Assembly (NCBI GenBank): GCA_048498515.1
Contig: JBEHXV010000003.1
Location: 62,001-126,000, forward strand
Length of the DNA stretch: 64,000 bases
DNA from: UBA4416 sp048498515
GTDB lineage: Bacteria; Bacteroidota; Bacteroidia; B-17B0; Aurantibacillaceae
Reading direction: 5' to 3'
In this document: piece by piece, positions 16,186-24,376 of the stretch
Position numbering within the stretch: position 1 is the first letter of the stretch
Layout of the letters: each line of letters begins with the position of its first letter
Notes under the pieces: model-generated
The model's input: only the letters and a program-made list of their open reading frames with translations
Databases searched by the model: none
What the model was told of the DNA's origin: nothing
Made by a program: the position numbers and the translations under genes

Positions 16186-17577
16186 TCAAAGACGAATTCC
16201 GATGATACAAATGTCATCCACCTGCTCCAGCTCACCTTTCCAGGTATTAAGCGTGTGTGACAAAGTATTAAATTGCTCATTTAAAGCCATTTCCTGTGTT
16301 GAAACCAGGAGCTCGGCAAATTGCTTGTATTTGAATTTTTTTCCTTTTGGTCCGCCAAACTGGTCGGCATAACCATCCGAAAATAAATAAAGTGTGTCGC
16401 CTTGTACCAGGTTTAAATTATGGGTCACGAAATAATCCGATACGTCTGATTTTCCGATAGGTTGCTTATTGGCTTTGATCTCGGTCAATTGCCTGTTTTT
16501 AACATACCATAAGGGATTATTTGCGCCTGACCATTTCAGCTCCAGGTTTTGCGATGTTTTTTTTATGGTTAAAAGGGAGATGTCCATCCCGTCCTTAATG
16601 GATTCGCCGCTCTTTGAGAACGTATCCAAAACCAGTTCCTTGGTTTTATCAAGAATGTGCCCTGGCTCCACCAGTTTGAATTCTTTTACACTTCGGTTCA
16701 GGGCATTGCTGCAAACCACCGATACCAATGCGCCGGGTACGCCATGCCCTGTACAATCGGCGGCGGCAATAAACACCACATCATTGATGCACTCTGCCCA
16801 ATAAAAATCGCCAGCTACAATAGCTTTGGGCTGATAGTAAACAAACGATTGCGGAAAATGATACCTGATAAGATCAACAGGTGGCAAAATAGCTTCCTGG
16901 ATACGCTTGGCATAATTAATACTATCGGTTATCTCTTTATTCTTTTCTTCTATCTGGAGATGTTTTTCCTCAACCTCTTTCAATGTTTCCTTAAGTTTTT
17001 CTTCTGCCTGCAGCCTTAAATTCACTTCTTTGCGGTACGACCTGTTCCAGCTTATTAATGTGGTGACAAGGGCTACAGCCCCGGTGCCAATTAAAAAATT
17101 TCCTCCCGGCCAATGTACAAACCGAAACAAAAAACCCATAAACAAAAAAATGATCGAGAATAGGTCGGCCAGGCTTAAAACAATGGCCCTGTTGGATAAT
17201 ATGGACCTCAAACGTTCATAGCGCGCTTTAATCATGAGTGGGAGGGCCGTGAAAGAAAATAAAAAAATGGCCAGGATCACCTCAACAGCTGCTCCGTACC
17301 AATACATGCGTTTGCTGAAAATACCGAATAAAAAAATGATTGTTGAGATTGTTGTCGTTGTTACAATCAGACGTTTTCTTTTTTTGATCTCGGAATTGTA
17401 AAATGTAAATGTAAGACCCAGACAAAAAAGCGTGATAATAAGAATAAAAAGAAAAGCGACCAGGAATTCCGACATGTTTGCATACAGTTCGGTTGCAACT
17501 GTTAATATCAAAATGAGTAACAGAAAAATAAGGCCGCTGATCCCTAAAAAATATTTGCCAAGCTTGTTTAAAGTCAT
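16186..17577 (-). CDS. Membrane-bound SpoIIE-type PP2C serine phosphatase (copy 2)
   Basis: 463 residues, a close paralogue of the gene at 14685 over its whole length: a six-helix N-terminal membrane region, a longer coiled-coil linker (one extra heptad-like EKHLQIEEKNKEI), INYAKRIQEAILP, then the PP2C domain with AGDFYWAE, DCTGHGVPGAL, DGMDISLL, FSDGYADQFGG and VDDICIIGIRL. The membrane half has VHWPGG (H155); the first motif position is altered to MYWYGA. I start at ATG 17577, because MTLNKLGKYFLGIS aligns with copy 1. An in-frame TTG at 17592 and an ATG at 17583 are alternatives. A minus-strand TAAAATTG at 17591-17598, one mismatch from TAnnTTTG, could be its -7 box. Copy 1 is 130 nt downstream. 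Confidence 0.9.
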   Translation of the reverse strand: MTLNKLGKYFLGISGLIFLLLILILTVATELYANMSEFLVAFLFILIITLFCLGLTFTFYNSEIKKRKRLIVTTTTISTIIFLFGIFSKRMYWYGAAVEVILAIFLFSFTALPLMIKARYERLRSILSNRAIVLSLADLFSIIFLFMGFLFRFVHWPGGNFLIGTGAVALVTTLISWNRSYRKEVNLRLQAEEKLKETLKEVEEKHLQIEEKNKEITDSINYAKRIQEAILPPVDLIRYHFPQSFVYYQPKAIVAGDFYWAECINDVVFIAAADCTGHGVPGALVSVVCSNALNRSVKEFKLVEPGHILDKTKELVLDTFSKSGESIKDGMDISLLTIKKTSQNLELKWSGANNPLWYVKNRQLTEIKANKQPIGKSDVSDYFVTHNLNLVQGDTLYLFSDGYADQFGGPKGKKFKYKQFAELLVSTQEMALNEQFNTLSHTLNTWKGELEQVDDICIIGIRL

Positions 17578-17761
17578 ACTCATTCTATACAATTTTAATA
17601 CCCGCGCAAAGCAATTATCATTTTAGAAATGATTTTAAAATAGATCGCCTAAGAATATTTTAAGAGGTGTCATCAAAACCATAGACAAAAATTAAAAATC
17701 TGATTTACAGATAATTAAATAAATATTTTAACCTAACTCACAAATACATTAGTTTCTTATG

Positions 17762-17769
17762 TATCTTTG
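17762..17769 (+). promoter_or_regulatory. -7 box of hydrolase-padR operon
   Basis: TATCTTTG, an exact TAnnTTTG match, lies 42 nt before the ATG at 17812. The surrounding 219-nt divergent intergenic region is AT-rich and otherwise holds nothing I recognise. Confidence 0.45.
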
Positions 17770-17811
17770 TCTTAGGCAGAGCATTATAAAACAAAATGTG
17801 ATACAAAACGC

Positions 17812-18882
17812 ATGAAAAAGAAGTTCATACTCTTTGCAAAATATTTTCTGGCTGCTGCGTTGTGCCTACTTTTATTCTTGGTGTTTTATGCAAGGTCGTA
17901 TGATGTGCCATCGTTTAAAAAAAGAGATACAACAAAATACTGGGACCTTTCGGGCGGATCGGTCATTGGTTACACAAAAATTGCTGCAAGCGGCATTAAA
18001 AAAATGTGTCCCATTGTTTTTTTGCAAGGCGGCCCGGGGGGACCAATCTTTGATAAAAACATTGCTGTATTATCCGAACTGGCAAAAGAGGGTTACGATG
18101 TTTATTTGTATGATCAGGTTGGCTGCGGGCATTCCAACCGGTTAGAGAATATAGATGAATATAGCGTTGAAAGGCATGAACGTGACCTGGAGGAAATCAT
18201 AAATCGCATTGGTTCTGAAAAAGTAATTCTCATCGGGCAATCATGGGGTGCTATGCTGGCTATGCAATACATTACCAATCATATGGATAAAGTTGACAAG
18301 ATCATTTTAACCGGCCCCGGCCCCGTTTTGCCCATTAAAAGAGAGCTGGAAACGCTAAATCCGCCCGACAGCTTAGATCTTAAAAGCCCAACCTTTAGCA
18401 ACAGGCAAGGGAATGAAAAAGCAAATAATTTAAGGACACGCTTTGTGTCGTTTTGCGCAAGGAATTTTAACCTGAAAATTGCCGGCGATAAAGAGATGGA
18501 CCACTTTGCTTCATATCTGAATCATGAGTTAAACAAGTCAACCGTTTACGATGTCAGCAAAATTTCGGGACCGAAAGCGGGTTACGGTTATTACACGCAT
18601 GTGAAAACAGTTCAAAGCTTTGACCGTGTGAAAGACGAACGGTCGAAATTAAAAAACTGCAACATCCCGGTTTTAATTTTAAAAGGCCAGTACGATAGCA
18701 TAAAATGGGGTTATTTAACCGAATACCTGGATTTTTTCAAGGACCATAAACTGGTTATTATTCCAAACGCGGGGCATTCTATCACAAGCGAGCAGCCCGG
18801 GTTATACATTGAAAATATTAAATCCTTTCTTAAAAACACTACTCAAACAGATACCATCAACCCATTAACTAATAAACCATGA
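17812..18882 (+). CDS. Membrane-anchored alpha/beta hydrolase, prolyl-aminopeptidase-like
   Basis: 356 residues. An N-terminal membrane anchor or uncleaved signal (residues about 8-26, YFLAAALCLLLFLVFYA) is followed by an alpha/beta hydrolase fold. The oxyanion motif reads QGGPGGP, equivalent to HGGPG of S33 proline iminopeptidases. The nucleophile is S144 in GQSWG. The acid is probably the Asp in GQYDSIKWG, and the catalytic His lies in NAGHSIT. The motif set favours a peptidase of family S33, but ester or lactone hydrolysis cannot be excluded. The active domain would face the periplasm. Its stop overlaps the start of padR by 4 nt, so the two are translationally coupled. Confidence 0.85.
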   Translation: MKKKFILFAKYFLAAALCLLLFLVFYARSYDVPSFKKRDTTKYWDLSGGSVIGYTKIAASGIKKMCPIVFLQGGPGGPIFDKNIAVLSELAKEGYDVYLYDQVGCGHSNRLENIDEYSVERHERDLEEIINRIGSEKVILIGQSWGAMLAMQYITNHMDKVDKIILTGPGPVLPIKRELETLNPPDSLDLKSPTFSNRQGNEKANNLRTRFVSFCARNFNLKIAGDKEMDHFASYLNHELNKSTVYDVSKISGPKAGYGYYTHVKTVQSFDRVKDERSKLKNCNIPVLILKGQYDSIKWGYLTEYLDFFKDHKLVIIPNAGHSITSEQPGLYIENIKSFLKNTTQTDTINPLTNKP

Positions 18883-19220
18883 TGTACTCTTCAGAACTCA
18901 TAAAAGGGACACTTAAAACCATTGTTTTAAAACTCCTGGCCGACAATAAAAAAATGTACGGTTATGAAATTACACAGCGTGTGAAAGAATTAACGCTTGA
19001 CAAAATTCAGATCACGGAAGGAGCTTTGTATCCAACACTCCATGCCCTGGAAAGCGACGGACTGGTGACTACCGAAACCGAATACATTGGCAAGCGTGTG
19101 CGAAAATACTACAGTTTAAGCCCAACGGGTAAAAATAAGACCAAAGAAAAAGTAAGTGAATTGGCCGATTTTATGGATACCATGAAATTTTTACTGGATA
19201 TCAAACCAAAGACAGTTTAA
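18879..19220 (+). CDS. PadR-family transcriptional regulator
   Basis: 113 residues with the PadR winged helix: SSELIKGTLKTIVLKLL, MYGYEITQRV, and EGALYPTLHALESDGLV, the DNA-binding signature. A C-terminal helix (about 85-113) provides dimerisation. The start ATGATG overlaps the hydrolase stop (18879-18882), so this is an operon. It is followed 70 nt later by a membrane protein whose N-terminus may serve as its partner (see 19291). PadR proteins are usually autorepressors released by a ligand or partner; the ligand is unknown. Confidence 0.92.
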   Translation: MMYSSELIKGTLKTIVLKLLADNKKMYGYEITQRVKELTLDKIQITEGALYPTLHALESDGLVTTETEYIGKRVRKYYSLSPTGKNKTKEKVSELADFMDTMKFLLDIKPKTV

Positions 19221-19226
19221 TGTTCC

Positions 19227-19265
19227 TGGTTTCAGGTTTCTGGTTGTTTGTTTAACCTGAAACCA
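19227..19265. repeat. Inverted repeat between padR and membrane protein gene
   Basis: A perfect 12-bp pair, tggtttcaggtt (19227-19238) and aacctgaaacca (19254-19265), has a 15-nt loop containing a further partial copy (tttctggtt). No T tract follows. It could be a dispersed repeat or a weak transcript-processing hairpin. Confidence 0.55.
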
Positions 19266-19290
19266 AAAACTTCAAACTTGTAACACAAAA

Positions 19291-20451
19291 ATGTACCAAC
19301 TCAGTGATGAACAAATAGACTACATTTTCAACGACATTAGTGCACGTGGCGTTGAAATGGAAAGCCTGCAGCAAAACCTGGTAGATCATATTTGTTGCAT
19401 CATTGAACGTGATCTCGAAGAGAATGGGGACTTCGGGAGCTTCTATGAAAAGACCATTAAAACATTTTATAAGGATGCTTTATGGGAAATAGAAGAAGAG
19501 ACTCTCCAGTTATTAATTTTTAAAAACTACTACACCATGAAAAAAATAATGATAGTAAGCGGAATGGCTTCCGTGTTGGGATTTATAGCAGGCGCAATTT
19601 TTAAAGTAATGCACTGGCCGGGGGCCAATGTTCTGCTCCTGGGCTCCATATTGCTCATGTGCTTTATTTTCTTACCGGTATTATTTGTACTTAAAGTGAA
19701 AGAGAAGAATGAAACACGTGACAAAATAACCCTGGCTCTTGGAACAAGCCTCGGCATTTTGTTTTGCCTGTCGGTGCTGTTTAAAATGCAACACTGGCCT
19801 GGTGCAAATACCATGAACCTGTCAGTGATCTTTTTATTGGTATTTGTATTTATCCCTTCGTATTTTTTTACCGGAATGCGGGACCCCAATACAAAAACAA
19901 ACACCATCATCACCACCATTTTGTTGATAGGTGTTGGCGGAATGTTATTTGCCATGACCAACCTGAGGTCCAGCAAGCAGAACAACCTTACAAAAATGTA
20001 TGCCTATATGCAAAATGAAGAGCTGATTAGTCGTATGCAGGACATTAAACCTGATTCTTCTTTTCAAAGAAGCGTATCGGCAAAACTGTCGGCAGACATA
20101 CAGAACCTGGCGGTTAAGATCAAAGGTATGATCATTTCCGGGCAGTTGGGGCAGCCAATAATTCCTCGTGATTTTGAAGCGCAAAACATCTGGCTGGAAG
20201 AATCGGGGCTGGGTGTTCCGTTTGAAAAAGATATGGAAGGCGAATTTATGGTCGATAATCTCAAAATCCTGATTAATCAATACAACCAGTTCATTGCTAA
20301 ACAAGGCAACAAGAAAAGCATCCCTAATACTATTGAAAAGATGCTAGATAATAACTTGCTGCAACAATCCAATTACACATTGCTGACAAGCATCTCGCAA
20401 ATCCAGCTCATGGTGCTGGAGAATGAAAAGGAACTGGTTGCTAAAAAATAA
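19291..20451 (+). CDS. PadR-linked membrane protein with two HWPG motifs
   Basis: 386 residues and no family that I can name. Residues 1 to about 75 form a soluble helical head (LSDEQIDYIFNDISARG, LVDHICCIIERDLEEN) that resembles in design the small helical domains paired with PadR regulators. Residues about 85-215 hold paired membrane helices; two repeats about 60 residues apart carry FKVMHWPGAN (H108) and FKMQHWPGAN (H168). The C-terminal part (about 230-386) is soluble, helical and probably periplasmic. The HWPG signature also occurs in the two SpoIIE phosphatases nearby and, from memory, in the gliding motor protein GldL. I infer a membrane sensor whose head contacts PadR. Confidence 0.7.
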   Translation: MYQLSDEQIDYIFNDISARGVEMESLQQNLVDHICCIIERDLEENGDFGSFYEKTIKTFYKDALWEIEEETLQLLIFKNYYTMKKIMIVSGMASVLGFIAGAIFKVMHWPGANVLLLGSILLMCFIFLPVLFVLKVKEKNETRDKITLALGTSLGILFCLSVLFKMQHWPGANTMNLSVIFLLVFVFIPSYFFTGMRDPNTKTNTIITTILLIGVGGMLFAMTNLRSSKQNNLTKMYAYMQNEELISRMQDIKPDSSFQRSVSAKLSADIQNLAVKIKGMIISGQLGQPIIPRDFEAQNIWLEESGLGVPFEKDMEGEFMVDNLKILINQYNQFIAKQGNKKSIPNTIEKMLDNNLLQQSNYTLLTSISQIQLMVLENEKELVAKK

Positions 20452-20484
20452 CCGATTCAGTTTACAGGGTAAAAACATTCGCTT

Positions 20485-22230
20485 ATGAGAACTATGGAAA
20501 AAGCTTTGGCCAAATGGCCAAAGTCTTTTACCTGGCTATTTGTTATGCTGTTTATAGCAATAGCTGTGGTAATACGCTTTTGGCAAAACACATCGGCCAA
20601 TTATTTATTGGTGGGAGGCGATGGCCCCTATTACCCCTTACAGGTAAGAAGTATGTTTGAGCAATTCAAGCTTGCTTTACCCGATGCGCCACTGTTATTC
20701 ATAATAGAAGCTTTGATGGCAAAAGTATTATACCTGTTCCATTATTCCTCCCAAAACGAATGTATTTTAATGGCCGTAAAGCTCACAGATTCTTTACTAC
20801 CTCCCCTGGCAGCCATTCCGGTATTTTTAATAGCAAGAGAACTAAAATCCGGGGGCAATAAAACACAGCTGTTCAATACCATTATCATTTGCTATTCCAT
20901 TATAAATCTCACAACTGTAACCGTATTTCCAAGTGGCTTGCAAAAAAATGCGTTTGCTATAGTATGGGTATTTAGCTGCATGTACTTTCTTATTAAGTAC
21001 ATTAAAAACAGGCAAAAAAAAGATGTGTATTATATTATAGGAATCGTGTTTCTGTGTGCCTTAACGCATTTCGGAAGCCTTTCTATTATCCTGTTTTTAA
21101 TTGCGGTGCTTGGCATTACCTGGCTGTGTTACAACCCCGGATATTTTAAACAGCTTACATTAAAACGCTTGCTTATAGCAGCAGGTATTATACTGGTTCT
21201 TATAACAATTATAGGTCTTTACGACTCTGCCAGGCTTTTACGCCTTCTTAAAATTCCATTCAAAATAGTTGAATACCCTGTTTTGCTGCTGCTGCTGCAT
21301 GGCGATGACGTTGGGGCTTATTTTAGCCCCGGTCATATGATCGTCACTAATTTAATGGCTATTATTGCTTTTGTTATCGTTTTTTTCAATAGAAAAAAAT
21401 TAAGCAAAGAAGATAAACTAATTTCTGCCTGGCTTATTATTTCAGCTTTATTACTGTCATCACCCCTGATAGGTTTAGAATGGGCAAACCGGCTTTATGT
21501 CTTAAGCTATATACCGGTTACCGTTCTCTATCTGGTCATAGTTAACAACTCAATTGCCAGATTACCAAAACTAGTGTCGGTTGCAATGTTTAGCCTTCTC
21601 ATTATTTTGTCACTTTTAAATGTGAGGGCCAGTAACAGTTGTATCAGCAATGAGGCATATGAGGAGTTCACTAAACTCAAAACTAAAGTTGACTTTACTA
21701 AAAAAACCGTTGTCATAGGCCGGCAGGACCTCAGGTTATTGGCGGGCTGGGAGTTCAGAACTAAAAGCGCTTCGGAATATTTGTTTACAAAAGAAGATTT
21801 TAAAAATTATGACCATGTATATGTGATACGCCAAATAAAAGGCAGCAACTTTTCACCGACACGGTTTAGAGGCGATGCGCTGGTTCCCGTTAATTCGGTA
21901 AAACTATATGCAGGAAATTGTTTTGACCTTTACCAGTTAAAAAGCAGCGAAGGCTGGGAAGGAGGAAAAGGAAAACCGGCTGGTGTGAGGGGAAAAATAA
22001 CAGACCATCATGAAAACAGCATAGCGATCCGAAATGATAAAACAGGGAGTATAAAGATTGTGGAACTGGATAGCCATGTTCTGATTACTTTAAAACATGG
22101 GAACCGCAAGATTGAAAATGGTATTTATGTAGAAGTGTATGGTAAAAGAAAAGCATTCAGCCTTCACTTTATTGCTGAATCGGTCAATGAAATTGATGGT
22201 GACAAAGAAACTAAAGGCTTGTCCAGGTAG
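20485..22230 (+). CDS. Polytopic membrane protein, possible GT-C glycosyltransferase
   Basis: 581 residues. Residues 1 to about 390 contain around 11-12 hydrophobic helices; residues about 400-581 are a soluble domain. The first loop after helix 1 carries LLVGGDGPYYPLQV; an acidic motif in the first periplasmic loop is the usual catalytic site of GT-C enzymes that use polyprenyl-phosphate sugars (ArnT, PMT, STT3). I regard this as the likeliest class, but no definite family can be read from sequence alone. It lies 33 nt after the PadR-linked gene and overlaps the convergent GHMP kinase gene by 20 nt. ATG 20494 is an alternative start. Confidence 0.6.
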   Translation: MRTMEKALAKWPKSFTWLFVMLFIAIAVVIRFWQNTSANYLLVGGDGPYYPLQVRSMFEQFKLALPDAPLLFIIEALMAKVLYLFHYSSQNECILMAVKLTDSLLPPLAAIPVFLIARELKSGGNKTQLFNTIIICYSIINLTTVTVFPSGLQKNAFAIVWVFSCMYFLIKYIKNRQKKDVYYIIGIVFLCALTHFGSLSIILFLIAVLGITWLCYNPGYFKQLTLKRLLIAAGIILVLITIIGLYDSARLLRLLKIPFKIVEYPVLLLLLHGDDVGAYFSPGHMIVTNLMAIIAFVIVFFNRKKLSKEDKLISAWLIISALLLSSPLIGLEWANRLYVLSYIPVTVLYLVIVNNSIARLPKLVSVAMFSLLIILSLLNVRASNSCISNEAYEEFTKLKTKVDFTKKTVVIGRQDLRLLAGWEFRTKSASEYLFTKEDFKNYDHVYVIRQIKGSNFSPTRFRGDALVPVNSVKLYAGNCFDLYQLKSSEGWEGGKGKPAGVRGKITDHHENSIAIRNDKTGSIKIVELDSHVLITLKHGNRKIENGIYVEVYGKRKAFSLHFIAESVNEIDGDKETKGLSR

Positions 22231-23236
22231 TTAAACCCTGTTGCGTAAATTTAAAAGATTGTACCCTGCCACCTAAACCTTCAATGGCGCTTGCAACCTT
22301 CACTTTGGTAACACCGGGGCAGTAAAAGAACATAAAGCCACCGCCTCCTGCTCCCGAAATTTTACCGCCGGTAGCTCCTGTAGTAATGGCTTTTGTATAA
22401 ACGCTGTCAATTAACTCGTTGCTGATGGAATGCGCCATTTGTTTTTTATTGGTCCAGCCAAAATGAAGGATCTCACCAATTTTATGGAGGTCGCCACGTA
22501 GCAAGCTATCTTTCATTTGCAGGGCTTGCTCTTTTAAATTGTGCATGGCATCAACCGATTTTTCATTCTTATCTTTTACGTTTTTTACCTGCTCGTTAAT
22601 AATAGTGGCCGATAACCGCTGTGTGGCTGTAAAATACAAGAGCAGGTTAAATTCCAGTTCGTACAGTATTTCTTCCTTTAACTGCAAGGGGTTCACAATA
22701 ACCTTATCGTTTGCCAGAAATTCCATAAAATTAATGCCTCCAAAGGTGGCAGCATACTGATCCTGTTTGCCACCGCTCATGTTCAGGTCAACACGCTCAA
22801 TTTCGTAGGCCAGGTGGGCAATATCATATTTTCCCAAAGGCAATTTGAGCCACTCCACAAAAGCGCCCAGCAATGATACCACAATGGTGGAAGAAGTTCC
22901 AAGACCGGAACCTTGTGGCGCTTCAATGTACGATGTGAGACGAAACGACATTGCCTCGAGGTTAAATTGCTTTACTATGCGGTTATAAACGCCAATGAAT
23001 AGTTCAAAGCCTTCTACAATGTCAAGCTGTTTTGAAGCAGCAACCGTGATCTTTTTATCGGTACCATCAATGCAAAATTCAATTGTATCATTGTCCAATG
23101 GCTCCAGGCTGGCGTAGGCATACAAATCAATAGTGGCATTTAAAATGGCCCCACCATAAATGTCGCTATAGGGCGAAACATCTGTTCCGCCACCTGCCAA
23201 ACCAATACGCAAAGGCGCTTTACTTCTTATGATCAT
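22211..23236 (-). CDS. GHMP-family sugar kinase, heptose-7-phosphate kinase-like
   Basis: 341 residues. It begins IIRSKAPLRIGLAGGGTD, has the ATP-binding loop PQGSGLGTSSTIVV (about 105-120) and ends with the KISGAGGGGFMFFY motif of GHMP kinases. The whole pattern is that of HddA-type D-glycero-alpha-D-manno-heptose-7-phosphate kinases and related fucose/galactose kinases. The product would feed an activated sugar into surface glycan synthesis, and the next gene upstream is a glycosyltransferase with a 17-nt overlap. No other heptose enzymes are in view, so the substrate is inferred. Confidence 0.82.
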   Translation of the reverse strand: MIIRSKAPLRIGLAGGGTDVSPYSDIYGGAILNATIDLYAYASLEPLDNDTIEFCIDGTDKKITVAASKQLDIVEGFELFIGVYNRIVKQFNLEAMSFRLTSYIEAPQGSGLGTSSTIVVSLLGAFVEWLKLPLGKYDIAHLAYEIERVDLNMSGGKQDQYAATFGGINFMEFLANDKVIVNPLQLKEEILYELEFNLLLYFTATQRLSATIINEQVKNVKDKNEKSVDAMHNLKEQALQMKDSLLRGDLHKIGEILHFGWTNKKQMAHSISNELIDSVYTKAITTGATGGKISGAGGGGFMFFYCPGVTKVKVASAIEGLGGRVQSFKFTQQGLTTWTSL

Positions 23237-24368
23237 TATTTAAATTTTTATATAAATCAATCACTTCGTCCACAAAGATCTTCCAGTCATATTTTTGTTT
23301 TTCGCGTTTCATCCCTTCGGTATAAGTCGCCATGCGATCGTTTATAAAATAATCGCTGATTCCTTCGGCAATGGCCTTACCATTTGGTTCTACCACATAG
23401 CCCGCTATTTTATGAGGAATGATCTCCGATAAACCACCAACGTTTGTAACCAGTGTTGGCACTTCAAAATGAAACGACACCTGCGTGACACCGCTTTGTG
23501 TTGCACTGCGGTATGGCAGGGCCACAAGGTCTGCTGCCGAAAAGTACAACTTCACTTCTTCGTTCGCAATAAATTTTCCGTGTATTATGACCTGGTCCCC
23601 GATCCCGTATTTTTCAATCAGATCAAGGTAAGGTTGCTTGTCTTCGTAAAACTCGCCGGCAATTACCAGCACCATTTCCGGGTGCGCTTTCAACTCGTTG
23701 AAAGCATCCAGCAACATATCCAGGCCTTTGTAATTCCTGATTAAACCAAAGAATAATACCAGCTTTTTTTCCAAAGGCAGGTTTAACGTTTTACGGGCTT
23801 CTGTTTTATCCAGCTTCTCGCCAAAAGAAGTATATAAAGGATGCAATAAAAACTTCTTATGTGCCGTACCGGTAAATTTCTTAAGGTCTTCCATCACTGC
23901 CTTACTCATGGTTACAAAACCATTGCAGGCACTAATAAAATACTTTGCAAAAGCCACATCTCCAGGCCTTTTTTCATGCGGGATCACATTATCTGTGATG
24001 GCCAATACTTTTACACCGCTCTTGCGTACCATTCGGGCAATGCTCCCCAAAGCCGGCCCCATGAAAGGAATCCAGAAACGGAAAATGATAAAATCAGGCT
24101 TTTGTTTTTTAATAAAGCGTGCTGTCTTTAACCACGATAAAGGATTAACCGAATTGATAAGAGTATGGATCGTTAAATCTTTTGGCGCGTTCCCGCTGGT
24201 ATCGAACTGCGTACTTCCCGGGAATAAAAAATTGGGGTATTGCAAGCTGTACGAAATAATTTCGCAATCGTGCCCCTGCTCTTTAAACGCCCTGCAAAAC
24301 AACTCATCAAAGGTGGCTAAGCCTCCTCGTAAAGGGTATGCAGGACCTATGATAAAAATTTTTGCCAC
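23220..24368 (-). CDS. GT4-family glycosyltransferase
   Basis: 382 residues with the GT-B fold. The N-terminal half starts AKIFIIGPAYPLRGGLATF (acceptor-side Gly loop). The C-terminal half has KKLVLFFGLIRNYKGLDMLLDAF, an HGKFIANEEVKLYFSAADLVALPY region, and the GT4 donor-site block SATQSGVTQVSF followed by VTNVGGLSEI. It would transfer a sugar from a nucleotide donor onto a lipid-linked glycan or similar acceptor in the cytoplasm. It overlaps the GHMP kinase gene by 17 nt and is 8 nt downstream of the M16 gene, so all three probably share a transcript. Confidence 0.87.
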   Translation of the reverse strand: MAKIFIIGPAYPLRGGLATFDELFCRAFKEQGHDCEIISYSLQYPNFLFPGSTQFDTSGNAPKDLTIHTLINSVNPLSWLKTARFIKKQKPDFIIFRFWIPFMGPALGSIARMVRKSGVKVLAITDNVIPHEKRPGDVAFAKYFISACNGFVTMSKAVMEDLKKFTGTAHKKFLLHPLYTSFGEKLDKTEARKTLNLPLEKKLVLFFGLIRNYKGLDMLLDAFNELKAHPEMVLVIAGEFYEDKQPYLDLIEKYGIGDQVIIHGKFIANEEVKLYFSAADLVALPYRSATQSGVTQVSFHFEVPTLVTNVGGLSEIIPHKIAGYVVEPNGKAIAEGISDYFINDRMATYTEGMKREKQKYDWKIFVDEVIDLYKNLNNDHKK

Positions 24369-24376
24369 AGATAAAT

